Assembly: GCA_035582835.1 (NCBI GenBank)
Contig: JAYKAV010002442.1
Span: 4,021,984 to 4,085,983 of the forward strand
Direction: 5' to 3'
Source of the DNA: Phoebastria nigripes
Taxonomy: Eukaryota > Chordata > Aves > Procellariiformes > Diomedeidae
DNA: 64,000 nucleotides
Both the position numbers and the translations under genes were made by a program. The notes under the pieces were generated by a model, which saw only the letters and a program-made list of their open reading frames with translations, was not told the origin of the DNA and ran no database searches. Positions 39,601 to 51,919 of this stretch are shown here, one piece after another (within the stretch, counting starts at the first letter, position 1; each line of letters begins with the position of its first letter).

Positions 39601-41193
39601 TCTGAAAAAAATACGCTTCCATTTTTCCCTTTGCAGATCTGTTTCAGAATAAAAATTGCACCATCTTACATGCTGGAATTTTTCATCAGGTCCCTGACAT
39701 GCTCTATCATGTTATACACATTACATACAAACCGCTTCTTTTAAAGAGCGAGATAAAGACATTTAGTAAAGGCTAGTTTTGCACAGCAGCAACTAACAGT
39801 CCCTTGTAGCGGTTTGGGGAGACAAGCAGAAGGTTTTACTTCGGATCTGCATTTTGTCCTTAAGTACCAAATTGAACTAAAAATGGGGAACTGAAAGAGG
39901 CAAATACCAGTGCAAAGGTAAATATTACCTAGATAAGGATGTATGTTTCAGTAATAATGCTCAATTTAAGTGAAAACTAATAAAAATATTACTTACAAGT
40001 TAGAAGCAGGGATTCAGTCTTCTGTATTCAATTTATTTGCTGTTACAAAAAAAAAATACTCCCACTGTTCAATCAAGGCATACAGTTCATGCCAAAATGA
40101 TATCATCTGCTTACATCTGGATATCAATTCGCTCACATTTTTATTACCTAACATTCTCACTTACAAAAATTAAGCTTAATACAAAAAAAGGGAAAAGATC
40201 ATCTCCTCTTTTCAGCTTGCTTATTTCACGCATCTGTGGTTCGGTTTCTCCGTTTCTCCCACAGACGCCAAGCCCCCTCTCCCCTCACTGTGGTTCCTTC
40301 ACATGCAAAAAGAAAAAAAAAAAACAAACCGAAGATGAAGTTACAAAACCAAGGCAGCAGTTCATACTTCTTACAATTTCAAAAGGAACATTCAGTTGAT
40401 GGGCTCGCTAGCCTATGCACCTGGTGAAAGACAGCAGCAAGTATACCATGAAAAGCATTCCAGTTGGGAAGCAAGGAAGAGATGAGGTGCCTTTTGCCAA
40501 CCTGTCTTCTCACTTTGTGGATTGGAGGCCCTCTCCTGTAAGCAGCAGTCCAAGAGACAAGAACATAAGGGAAGAGGCCAAAGGAGTCCTTGACATGTTC
40601 CTTGATTTGAGGGGGGGGGGGGAAATTGCTTCAAAGAACTCTCACTCCAGCCACTTCTAACAGGCACTGCAGAAAGCTGCTACAGCCCTTAAGTATTTAA
40701 AGTCAAGAAAGTATATGAAAGACAGAAGTCACAGATAAATGATGGAGCTAACAGAGGAGAGCGCCAGACTTGGAATCACTAGCATTGTTGTAGACAGAGA
40801 TGCAGCTGAAACGGGAGAAAAAGTCTTTTTGCGAGAAGAGGCATCTGAACCAAGAACCACTTTACTCTGTCTGTGCCTCTCAACTTGCAGTCTCAGGCTC
40901 CTGCCTGAGAGCATGGGGTCAGCATTCGAGTTAATGAAGCAGCTCATCAGAAAAGCTGTTTGCCAGAAACCGATGAGTAACAAAAAGAGTTTTGAAAAGG
41001 AACAAGAAAAGGAAAATAGAAATTACCAGCTAATTAATTCTGTGCTTCTTTTTAAACTATTGAGCTGAAAGCATTTCCTCAAACTCAGTAATCTGGAAAT
41101 AAGAAAAAGGGGGGGGTATAAAAATCTACTTGATTCCTTGACTCTTAGAGCATATATTTGAGAAGAATTGTCCCTTTAAGGAGAAGGAAAATC

Positions 41194-41222
<29 letters not shown>
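41194..41222. repeat. Poly(A) tract, 29 nt
   Basis: The A run follows GGAAAATC and is followed by GAGGAGCCGCCC. No retroposon body is recognised. Confidence 0.9.
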
Positions 41223-41227
<5 letters not shown>

Positions 41228-44200
41228 GCCGCCCAAGGCTCACAATCTGACAAGCATAGCATTTCCCAACCTGACCCCACGGCATTTCCCACTGAGGGCT
41301 GTATAATCCTGTTCAGTAAGGCTTAACAGAATTAAAAAGACACAGAAAATAGAGAAGCAACACTGAACAAAAAGCTAATGCACTACAAGGCTTTGCATGC
41401 TATTCATTCGTTCTTCATTTTTAGTTTATCTTCTGTGTAGTTGCTCCTTAAGAACCAATCTGCCNGACTGCTGCTTTCAGTGAGTTTAAATTTATCACAT
41501 CTGTAAGTATAGAGACAACAGAAAAAAATCTGATAAACTACCATGGAGAGAAAAATACATCATTTAACAGAATGATCTCTGAAACCAAACATAAATCTCT
41601 TCAATGAACTGTATTTTCCTGCTAGTTTTTGGATTTCTTTTGTACCAACAGACAATGGTATATCTACATGCTACATTTCAGAGGTTCATTGAAAAAAGCT
41701 ACTAAAATTCCAGCTGATCTCAGCATCATTCTGAAAGACAGTCAAATTCCATGTTGCAAAACCTGGCTGCAGTATCAATGCAGTTTTTTAATGAGAAATT
41801 AAAACTTCAGACGCAGGCCATCTTTTAAATCATTTATTTCAGTAGGAAAGATTTTTGAAACCTGTACTTAAATTCATTTAAACTAGCTTATGCAAACACA
41901 CAATTTTCACACGCACACACAGAATAAAGTATTAAAAAAGTTGAAGAAAAAGGCTAGAGGACAGCCAAACTGCACATCACTCAATGAGATCATAGTGCAA
42001 TCGCTCTACCATTGTAACGCCTCACGCCAGCAGGGAATATTAAAAATGGCTTGTGTTTACTGCATGACAATCTCGATCCCCCTTCCAGTGATGGTTGGTC
42101 CTTACAGGATTATTACAAAACATATCTATGATTTCCTGGTACTTCTCACGCTTCAGTACAGTAGTATGTGAAGGGATATGCTCCATATCCACAGGAGCTA
42201 GAAGTGCCTGTAACAGGGCACCCTAGAACCCTTTCTTTCAACATGTAGCTAATCAATTTATACACTGCTTTTCAGTTTTATCTGTGAACAGCTTTGGAAT
42301 GGTAAGAAATACCTTCAGGAAACACATGGGAAGGCCAGAACCTACCCAAATAAAGAGAAATAATATGCTAATCAAACACACAAAGGAAACAGAATATTTA
42401 CGACGCTTTAGTCATTCAAGAGCAAGATCAGGCTAACAGCCATAACCACGCCGTGATCTGCAGGAACTTGCATTTCATTACACCTTTTTTCTTAGCAACA
42501 TAACTTCAAGAAAACTTGTCAGCTCTGTTCTGCGACAGGCATGGCTAAACTAAGTAATTTGTCTTTTCTCCTTTGACCTAACCCTTCTATCGTCTTTGAA
42601 GATTCTTAGAAAGCATAAGATTAATTTTCAAATTATCCTTCCCTTTCTAACATCTGAATTTATAAACACTACAGTAAAACTGCTATGTTTTTGTAAGGAT
42701 GTGTTCCAGGAAAACAAATATTTAATTGCTTAAGAACAACACATTCTTTCTTTCATTTCCCCTTCCAAAGCTTATAAAGTCTTGCTACTAAAACAATCTC
42801 TAGCAGTTGTTTCGGTGAAGGACAGTACTCTCTACATAGTGTTGGCACTAGAAATACAACATACAAAACTGAGCTTATGGGATATTAAGAAAGAATAAGA
42901 TTTATCCAAGCCTGCTCTTTCCCCAAACAGTTTTTTCCTGTAGTATTTATTTTACATTAACAAAAAGCTTGTAAGAAATAAATCTTCTCGTAAGAATGCT
43001 CTTCAATGTTTAAATCAAAATGGAAGAGAGAAAAGTAAGCTCCTTTCTAATAATGTGAGCTCTTAAGTTCATGTGGTCTAGACCATGACTCGGACTACCC
43101 TTTTCAATTTTTACCCCCTACTAAATCTATTTAGAGACATACCAAAATAAAAATAAATTAATTTTGAAGAAGCCTGAGCTACTTCTGATAAAAGCTAAAC
43201 AAGCCCAAGCTACCAAATACCTCTGCATTTTTCCTAAAAAGAGGCTATTCAAATACAGAAAGAAAATACGAAAGCAGCTCGAGCCACAACTATTTTACAT
43301 TGACCAAAACAACTAACTTCTGCAGAAACGTAATGACTGAAAGGAATGTTACCCCTTGGTACATCAAGGACACAGTATGCGAGTCTGCCATTGTGGAAAT
43401 CTCAGCACTGAAATAAAGGAATTGGTTTTCAAGTTAATAATAAGGCACTGACAAAAGTCCTCCTTAAATCCAAGCACTCACCCTCTTGATGCATTACAAA
43501 TTAGAATGATGGTTTTAAAATAAGGATAACCCCTGCAAACAAATTCAATGTCCACTCGTACAGATTCTTTTAATGACAACTTTCCCAAGCCAAATCACCT
43601 TATGCACAAGCCTCTTTTAGAGAAAAATTAAAGAAAAAGGGCAATACTTAAATAACAGCAAAACTTTTAATTGCTTATTCTCCCTACAAGGGCAAGTTTT
43701 AACTGATGTGATTTAGCACCAGCCCTCGTGTCTTGATGCTTGCAACAAGCGGCATACTACAGCCGGCCATGGAAAAGATTGGAACTACTAATGCTGGTGA
43801 GTGAGCATACCAAAAAAAAGGACAAAGAATGAAGAAAAATGCCACTGACAGAGCCAGAAGAAACAACATCCCATGATTCATCTTATCTTGATTTGGACAA
43901 GGTTTGCTGCAGTTAACCAAAACCACAAGATCAATTTGCCTTTTATCAAAAGGGACCTCGCCTCCTCCAGCGCCTTAGCAGCACAAAAAACCGCAATTAC
44001 TTCTGCTGAAAGGGAAAGCATTTCCTTCTAACATGTTGTGTCTGATACTAATAGAGGAGGACTATTGTTGAAAATGTATAAATGCAAATAGAGGNGGCTG
44101 ATGTTGCAAGAAAAATTAGATTAGATGAATTTACTTCTAGTGAGGAAAAGATAACTAATAAAATCCTGCTGTGGTTTTTTATACTTTCTTTTGCTCCCAA

Positions 44201-44503
44201 TATGTTTTCAAATACACATACTTCTATAAATGCTTTTCATGGTAAAAGTTCAAGTGCTCTGCAGTTGCATTTTAAGGAGGAAAGTTTATCAGCTGATTCC
44301 CCAAGAGACACCGATTCCTCAAGCAGGAGGCTAAAACATCTGCGTAACTAGGGAGCTGCTTAATACGCCAGCTGCGGAGTTGACAAATAATGTCTGCCAT
44401 TATGGCATTTTCCTTTTCAGATCTTTCTTAAGCAGGATATGATTTTCACAGTAATTTAAAAGAGCTAACAGCAACACAATTTTAAAGCTGGGTGCTAAAG
44501 CTC

Positions 44504-44584
44504 ATTCATTAAGTATTTATGTGCATTCATTTAGTATTTGTAGTTTTAATGCCTATAACTTGCACCTAAATATACTTAATGAAT
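44504..44584. other. Long-stem imperfect hairpin
   Basis: The 5' arm at 44504-44525 begins ATTCATTAAGTAT and ends GTGCA. The 3' arm at 44561-44584 begins TGCAC and ends ATACTTAATGAAT. They pair over 21 bp with one mismatch and a 2-nt bulge, leaving a 35-nt loop. A second imperfect copy of the left motif (ATTCATTTAGTATT) is in the loop. Size is in the range of a miRNA precursor, but nothing shows transcription or processing. Confidence 0.5.
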
Positions 44585-46561
44585 CATAATAGCCTGAGTA
44601 ATATTCCTCTGGCATGAAATGTCTGCAAAATGAAATATGTGTCTGGGATGAACTATGTTTACTCAAATCATCAGAATTTTTCAAAAATAAATCTCCTTCT
44701 TTGCTTTCTAAGAACACTAGAATAGAAGTCAGGTTTGAAAAACCTAGCCAAAAGTAGTACGGATTAAGTTAGAAAGATAAAAGTTAGCAGTAAGTATTCA
44801 ACAACCAGTGCAGTCTTATGTATTTCTAATGCACTGCACCAATTTCATAAACCAGACATTCCCTATTGTTCAGTCTTTCCCAAGACTGTTAGTTTAGCCA
44901 ACAAAGTGGTTAGCAGTCAGCAGGTGATTAACATTTACATGTGAAGTCTTGCTATGAAGATCTACTCTGAATACTTTTTGCTCATGTGCCTCCAAAACAG
45001 GGAACTCTAAGGGGCATCTTTAGTTTCAAAATCAAAACATGAAGAAATAAAGTGACAAATATTAGCTGAAGTATTTCAGCAGTTATTAACAAGGTAAAGA
45101 ATTAGAGCAATACATTAAAAATAAAAATCGAAGAGAAACTGCCAACTATCTGAAGTAGTCTGGACGACAGTCTTACCTGAATACCATGAGCTCGTTGCTG
45201 TCCTTGTTTTCTCAGCACTGGTTTTAATTATTTTTTTTTTTTAACCCCTTTTTTAAAAAAGAGCATTACTACGTTCTTCACAGTGTATTTGACTTGTCTG
45301 AGTCTTTCTAAGGCTTAGCTGAGGCAGCTTTCCCTCAGGGAACAAAACCACCACCTCTTTCTGAGCACCATTTCTCTCAAAATATGTAACATCTCAGTAT
45401 TTCGGTGTTGCCCTGTAGGACCACATGGCTAAATAGGAGATAAACAATAGGAAAGTACTGAACTACTCATTGTAACAAGTGCCAATAATGTTTTTCGTGT
45501 TGTCATTAATCACTCCAGTTATTCTGGCTACACATTTTAAGAAACTCCTCCCACAATATTCAATCTCTCCCACGAAAAACAGCATATCTGACAGTAGAAA
45601 AACAAGGAAGAGTAGGAGGCCTAAGAATAATGGAAGTTGGTAACAGCAACAATTCACTAAATGATGATTTGTGAACTGTTTTCCCCACCATCTTCCTCCC
45701 ATAAAAACCTAACTCAAAACAGCTGGAAAAAATAAAAAAAAACAATAATAAATGACACCTTCTGACCTAGCTCTGTCTTTAGCAAAGCTGTATGATGTCA
45801 GGCTGTGGCTCCCAGTTGCATGTTTCCTTTCACTAACATAAGAACAGATACAGTTATGCTGCAATGAACCTATAATAGCTTATTTAAAAATTCAAAATCC
45901 ACAGGCTATTATCCACAATGCTTAAAAAAGTACACACATTGTTAAAAAACACTTAGTTGTTGAGAAAAAACACACATTAAGTAATTTTTAAAATGAAAAA
46001 AACAAAACTAAAGTTGTGCAAAGTCTACTACAGTAACACTGCTGGCTATGAAGATGTTGTCTTTACTATACACCCAACATGGGTAAACCTGGGAGATGTG
46101 TGAATTGTAGCGGGATTCAGCACAAGCAACCCCTTCCCAAAATACATGACTTCAGGATCAGAACAGACTATTCATCCCCCATCAAAACAACCAAAAAAAA
46201 AAAAAGCAAAGGGGCACAAATTCCCACGGTGCTTGTGGTGTAATTCTGACAGAAGCATCCTTCTACTGTTTTCTTTCTACCAAGAGCCAATTCACAAGAA
46301 CAATTCTTGGAAACATAAACCAGCCTATTACCCTTCCTCTACATTACCGAGTGGTTGGGGTTTTTGTGATTTGTTTTGGTTTTTTTACTGTGACATTGGA
46401 TTATTCNTTCTTTTTTGCCCCCCAGAAGTCAGAAATTAATCATTTCCATTAAGAGGTTAATTTGACTCTAGAAAAAAAACCCAAAAGTGAATTTATAGGC
46501 TTCTACTCAGATGCAATAAACAAACTGTACATTTTCAAAATAATAACTACCAGTAGAAACC

Positions 46562-48175
46562 TTTATTAGATAGTCAGAGAACTCTGCCACAGACTGCTAG
46601 GTAGCTTGTTTCTTTTTAAAAAGGAGTATTCATGGTGGAATCTGCAAGCGTATTTACGGCCACTAAACCACAGCGTCAATGGAACAGTTACTACTTTTTC
46701 ACAGACTTCAAAGCTCTGGTATCGGAGTCATATTTTGGACAATGTTTCCTTGCTTTACAAAGATCATATTTTTGAAGATTAAAGAAAGACTAATCGTCCA
46801 GGAAACTACATCTAGGTGACGTCAATGAAACCCAAATAAAGCAAGAATTAAAGTCTTAAGCATAAAACACACATATAAAGCATGGCTCCCTTTTTACAAC
46901 CATAATGTTTTCCTCTGTGAGTAATTTCAGTGACCAAGAATTATTCCTGTCAAGGATAGAATTTTGATAGTCCCACACCTTCTCTCTCCTTAGGTTACCC
47001 TACTTTCTAATAAATTAATTATTTGCCTGAAGATCAAAAGAACTTCTGTATCTAAGGTCTGCTTTAGGCCATGTTATCAATACCACACAATGTCAACTAT
47101 TTTGACCAAGACAGATACTAAAATCAATTACTGCCGAATGAGAACATGAAAGCTTGAAATTGTGCCTCTATCTTTTTAAAACGTAGATCTTAAGTGATAT
47201 TATGAAACACCATACACTAACAGTGGTCCCTAACTGATAATTAACAGATACCCAGAAAGTAAAATGTCTCAGTGAGCTATACCCAGGTGTTGGTTTTTTT
47301 GCCATTCAACCTTTGTACGTANGGGAGTGACAGGTGTAGAAACAAATGGGAAGAAAACATTCAGTTCTGACCCATCAGTGCTTTCAGGTTTGTCTCTTCC
47401 ACGCACACATCCCGACCACCCAAAACACGTGAACTACGTTTTTAACCAGGAATTAGGTAACAAGGTACCAAAAAATTTTTGGTGTGTAGGTGCTCAGCCT
47501 TTGTGCCACTCATAGGGAATATGGCTCCCATACAGTACTAAGGTTTGCAAGCTTACTGCTATTTTAAACTTGCAGTTGTTACATTTCTTATACTTGTAGG
47601 TCTGCGAGAAATAACATTGCTCCAGGCTAAGTCTGCCTGGGACAAGCTCCCATCGAGAACTCCTGGTATAGTCTAAACAACATCTCTAGAACGTGTAGTA
47701 CCTCTTTTACCCAGTTCATACATAGCTTTTGATACAACTCTTAAACACCAGTTTACTTGTTTTCTTAAGAATGCCTAAAAAGGTGAGTTATTTTCAAAAT
47801 TAGTATAAAGTTAAAAGAAACTCAAACTAGCTACAATCTATTTAACTCAAGCACAGCACCGCCAGAAGTTTCACACACACTATTTGGTGTTTCATGTTGT
47901 TTTTCCTTTCACTCTTTAAGGCAGTGGTTTCCACAGGTCAGTTCAGAGAATATAACGAAGCATGGTCCATGGCAATTCATGTTGCAACTCCATTTTTAAT
48001 GTGGGGGACTCTACTCCCCAGCCATTAGTGGTTTTGTTCAGGGCTCCAGAGTTCAGAGATCGAGTTGACAGGCTCTGTTCTGGCACAGAATACAGCTGGC
48101 ACATTTTTCATCAGGACCTTGTTCTCAATTATGAGATGGTTCACACTGTTCTTTTTTTTTGTTTTGAATTATCCT
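46562..48175 (-). other. RALGPS2: RALGPS2 3' UTR (3' end uncertain)
   Basis: The UTR runs leftwards from the stop codon at 48176-48178. The nearest convincing AATAAA after the stop that I noticed on the minus strand is at 46562-46567, with T/G-rich sequence some 20-45 nt further on; this would give a 1.6-kb UTR. Another AATAAA at 42946-42951 would give about 5.2 kb. The hexamer that overlaps the stop codon itself is unlikely to be used. The true end needs transcript data. Confidence 0.45.
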
Positions 48176-48205
48176 TTATTCAAAGGTCATCAAGTTGGCA
48201 GGAAC
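48176..48205 (-). CDS. RALGPS2: RALGPS2 last coding exon
   Basis: Acceptor GTTTTCAG is followed by codons for VPANLMTFE and TAA. My recollection of the human C-terminus is VPTNLMTFE, so one residue differs. The exon starts in phase 0, matching the previous exon that ends CAACAG. The stop codon lies within GAATAAAGG, so a polyadenylation-type hexamer overlaps the termination codon. Confidence 0.95.
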   Translation of the reverse strand, partial: VPANLMTFE

Positions 48206-50470
48206 CTGAAAACAAAAATATAAATGATAGCAGATTTTACTTTGGGTAGTAGCTACTTACATTCCACTGTTTCACAGGCTAGCCACCTGTTTAAGCGCAC
48301 ATCGTTAACGCTCATTCTGTCTCAAAAAAAGGGAGAGAGGAATGCAACTATCATTCAGCAGTANAAATATACTTAGAGCTGTAGAAAACCCAGGTATAAC
48401 CAAAATATTAAACTGCTGCATGGTTTATAATTTTATTATATGGCCATAGATCTTATTAATTTTGATGACATTTAAGATTTAAGTTGTCAGCAAAGCAACC
48501 TTAACATGATAAATCTCAGCACCAAACTACACAAGCAGAACCTTCTCACTTGAGTCCCAGCTAGAGAATTCTTGGCACACAGGTCAGTGATTGATGTAGA
48601 CCCTCTAGTATTTTTAAGACTAATTTAAAAAAACGAGGCATAAACACTTGCCTGGGCTTTTCCCATAGGAAACCTGAATGCCTGCTGCAGACATCACTCC
48701 CTTTCATGAAGATTAAAGCTAGTTTGCATTACATTATTTTATATACCCATTTTCTCCTCATCAGGAATTTGCCTGACAGCAACATCTCTTGTTTACTCAG
48801 GTTATTAAAGAGCCACCACATTCCTGATGACTGTCAATAAATACCCAGTTTGGTCAGATTTGAAACAAGCATTTCTTGCTTTGCATTTACGATTTACCTG
48901 TAGAAGCAAGAATGATCAAGTGGGCTAAAGTTCCACCATTAAAATTAAAAACAATATATATTAAAGTAGTTCCCAATATTATTCAACTGGGTAGGTGTCT
49001 ATACTCTATCGAAAGCACATTTAAACATCTAATCTTTCTTAGGCAGTCATACTGTTAACAAGCAAACAAGATCTTCCATTTTAAACAGTACCATAAGGCA
49101 TCTCTCTAGGGAAAGCACTGCTCAGGAGTCAAATCACGATCAGGAGAAAAATTTTACAGGATCTTTTATTTTTACTCATTTGGTAAATGAACCTTCGTAA
49201 CCTAATGTTCGTGTGAAGCACTGCTTCTTCTACGGGAGCAACTATGCTGCAAGAACCCATATAGTACAACTACACAACATGCCAGAAAACGGAAAATATG
49301 CAACAAATTATGGTAGCAGGGGTTTTGGCCTTTTAGTGGTAGGTTTGTTTCATTAATCCTCCCCTCCTTATTTTGTTTTAAAATCTCCTACACTTATCTT
49401 CACTTTGCTGTCGTATTTTCCACAGGAGGCCCCGCCAAGATCCTTAAGCCTGCTGCTTTTGCATGAGCTAGGGGCTGAATGCTTTAAACAAGTTTGCATT
49501 AAATGGTATTGTTAAGCCTTATTGAATAAAAGCTGTCCTCAGAGGGCAGTTTTCAGGCTTGCCTGGAAGTCGCCACTTTCTTGCAAACTCTTTGCCGCTA
49601 TTTGCTACTATTCCCACATTCTCCAGCCAGGAACACAATTTCCTCTCCTTTGCACTGTCCCAAACACTTTCAAGGGAGCCTCTGCAACCCTCCTTACTCC
49701 TTAGATTTCTCTCAGAAGCAGAACTGAACAAGAAAGCACAGAAGGATCTGGAAAGGTCCTTTTGTTTCCCCTTGAAATTCAGTAGTACTTTTGCTCTGGG
49801 AACTGCATAAACAAATGTGCAAAGGAAAAGGGAGATTTCAGGAAGACAGAGTGGTAACTTAAAAAGGATTTTGCTGACGAAAAAGGTCAGTTAAGAATTC
49901 ATATGAGAACAGAATTTAACAGGGGTTGGAGTAGTCTTATCTTCCCTTTTTATTCATGGAAGATTCTACTTTTGCTTTCAAAGTCTGCCAAACATACCCA
50001 GGACTAAACTATTTTTTTATACATTTTAGAAATACATACAAACAACAGAAAACATGCATGCCCAAGACCTGACAAAATGGCACTACGGGACAGTTATCTG
50101 GAATTGATACTGAATGCTGCAGTTTACAGCTTTTTATATAACTGTAAAATAGCCTTTTTAAAATGGGCAATGACAAAAATACTGCCACTCAGATATTTTA
50201 GAGCATTCCTTCCATTTCCCCAGTTGCTTTAAATTAGCCTCAAGGCAGCCCCAAATCTTTCTTCATTACCACAAAAGCTCTGAGGACTTGTTTGCAAAGG
50301 GACAAACAGGAAAGCTAAGGCAAATCAATAAGCATGTGAAATCGATGTACGGGCTGCTCAGTGTAGATTGCTCTTCATACAAAGCGATCAGTTACAGCTC
50401 GGTCATCTTGAAGATGTATCAGCTCTGAGCTCGTAACAGCTCATAGTCCTTTTCAACATCTTGCTCTCAC
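48206..50470 (-). other. RALGPS2 last intron
   Basis: A 2.26-kb AT-rich intron from donor GTGAGA to acceptor TTTTCAG. No additional exon or gene is recognised; short open frames around 49520-49810 on both strands have no known product. Confidence 0.85.
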
Positions 50471-50562
50471 CTGTTGTCTGTTGCTTTGGCAGGCAGCACT
50501 CAGGTGTTTAAACCAGAGCATTGCATTCATTCTGTTTCCAGCTTGAAATTTATATGAATTTC
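50471..50562 (-). CDS. RALGPS2: RALGPS2 exon: C-terminal helix of the PH domain
   Basis: The 92-nt exon lies between CTCACTTAG and CAACAG/GTGAGA. Its first GA completes a glycine codon begun in the previous exon. It encodes [20 protein letters not shown] and a further AACQSN segment, the last strand and the amphipathic C-terminal helix of the PH domain with the conserved tryptophan of the helix (LWFKHL). It matches the vertebrate protein almost exactly. Confidence 0.97.
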
Positions 50563-51813
50563 CTAAGTGAGAAAGGTAGAGAAAAAACTGATAAACACAA
50601 ACAATACTACATACTTAAATCCTACCCATATTCAAATAACTCTAAATTAAAACATTATGAAAAGATTTAATAGCAGAAGGTTCATATAACTTTACACTTT
50701 GTCTGGCATAGGTGCAACTTAATTGTTTGACCTAGTGCGAGAGAAGTTTCAGCTTGTCTGTCTTCCTTTCCAACATTCTAGATTTCAACTAACACGAACT
50801 AGTGTCAACTAGGAAAGAACAAAACATTTCTCAGAACGGTACAACAAAAGATGTTTTTCTTCATTGCCATTACTGCAATTTGTTTATAATACCATTTCAT
50901 AATTTTTTAATGAAGTGCAAGATAGCACTGAAATGCACTCTAGAATGCTGCCTTTGAAAATATTTGAAAATTGTTCCTAAACATATTGATACATTTCAGA
51001 CTACTATTTTCAGTGTCTGGTGTTATACAGTGCTTGCTTGGGTTCAGAAAGGCCAAGTATTACAAAAACATTTCAGGTTGCTGTTGCTGAGTTTAAGCTG
51101 ACAAGCATTCATAATTTACACCACATTATCAGTGGTGCTAGAATAGATGCTCGGAAATAAAATGTACTAAGACTTGAAGTAGACAAAGCAATAAATAATG
51201 TTAAGCTCCTTTATCAGAACTTCTAATGATGCTCTTTCTGCATAGTTCGAAGTGCTATGGAAAAGTAACAATTTCTTCACAGTTTAAGCTGGAATCAGGG
51301 CGCTATGTTGGAATAACGGAAATCAAGGCTTCTCTGCAAAACAGTCAAGATCTCTTAGTTTTTTTTTTTTCCTGGTAGTAGCGCTACATTTGAACAGATG
51401 GTTTGGTTTTTTTTTTTTTTTCTTCATTTGGAGAGGAGAGGAGACTGGTCAAGCAACTAGTGTTAACTGAATATTGAACTTTTTTTTTTATTGTTACTTA
51501 CATTTTCACATATGTGAAAATGCCTCTGAGTGGTCTAAATATAGTTTAAAAGAATGCAGATGAATACTTCCAATAAAAATCACAACTGGAGTTGTTAGAG
51601 TTTGGAGAGTTCTTAGAACTTAATGACGACTCTAAGGATTCTCCACAGACAATTGTTCCCATAGCATTCTAAAGGCAAACATGACATGTAGGGGAACAGT
51701 TGAATAAGTGAAAGGTAGCATCCTTCCAATTTCATTTAGTTGCTTACGAATACCTCAGCAAAGCAAATGTTTATTCTGGGAATCACTGCACTCCTGGTGC
51801 TAGCATTGCTTAC
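50563..51813 (-). other. RALGPS2 intron with a perfect palindrome
   Basis: A 1.25-kb intron from donor GTAAGC to acceptor CTTAG. It contains poly(T) runs near 51360, 51404 and 51480 and a perfect 22-bp palindrome at 51501-51522. Confidence 0.85.
51501..51522. repeat. Perfect 22-bp palindrome
   Basis: CATTTTCACAT is followed directly by its exact reverse complement with no spacer. The next flanking bases do not pair. It follows a poly(T)-rich stretch in a RALGPS2 intron. Confidence 0.9.
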
Positions 51814-51919
51814 CCTTCTCAGAATCAGTCAATAAGAAGAGATCTGGATGCTCAGGGTCATCTGCCATCATCACCATCCAGCCCACCACTGACACATTCT
51901 TACTCGGCGTGGATTTGAA
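51814..51919 (-). CDS. RALGPS2: RALGPS2 exon: central PH-domain strands
   Basis: The 106-nt exon lies between TTTTCAG and GAGAAGG/GTAAGC. It encodes [20 protein letters not shown] followed by [16 protein letters not shown], the middle strands and variable loop of the PH domain. The phase (ends with one base) fits the next exon. A Pro and a Val differ from the human sequence I remember (TSNKNVSVIGW). Confidence 0.97.

Larger units (their letters stand above)
25721..46561. other. Intergenic region between FAM20B and RALGPS2
   Basis: About 21 kb with no recognised gene on either strand. Open frames are short and without known domains. The content is AT-rich unique sequence with homopolymers (33644-33676, 41194-41222, a C run near 33757, a G run near 40611), a 23-bp-period duplication at 33512-33549, a CpG-dense patch at 32027-32205 and a long-stem hairpin at 44504-44584. 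The right-hand part may include RALGPS2 3' UTR if a distal polyadenylation site is used. Confidence 0.6.
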
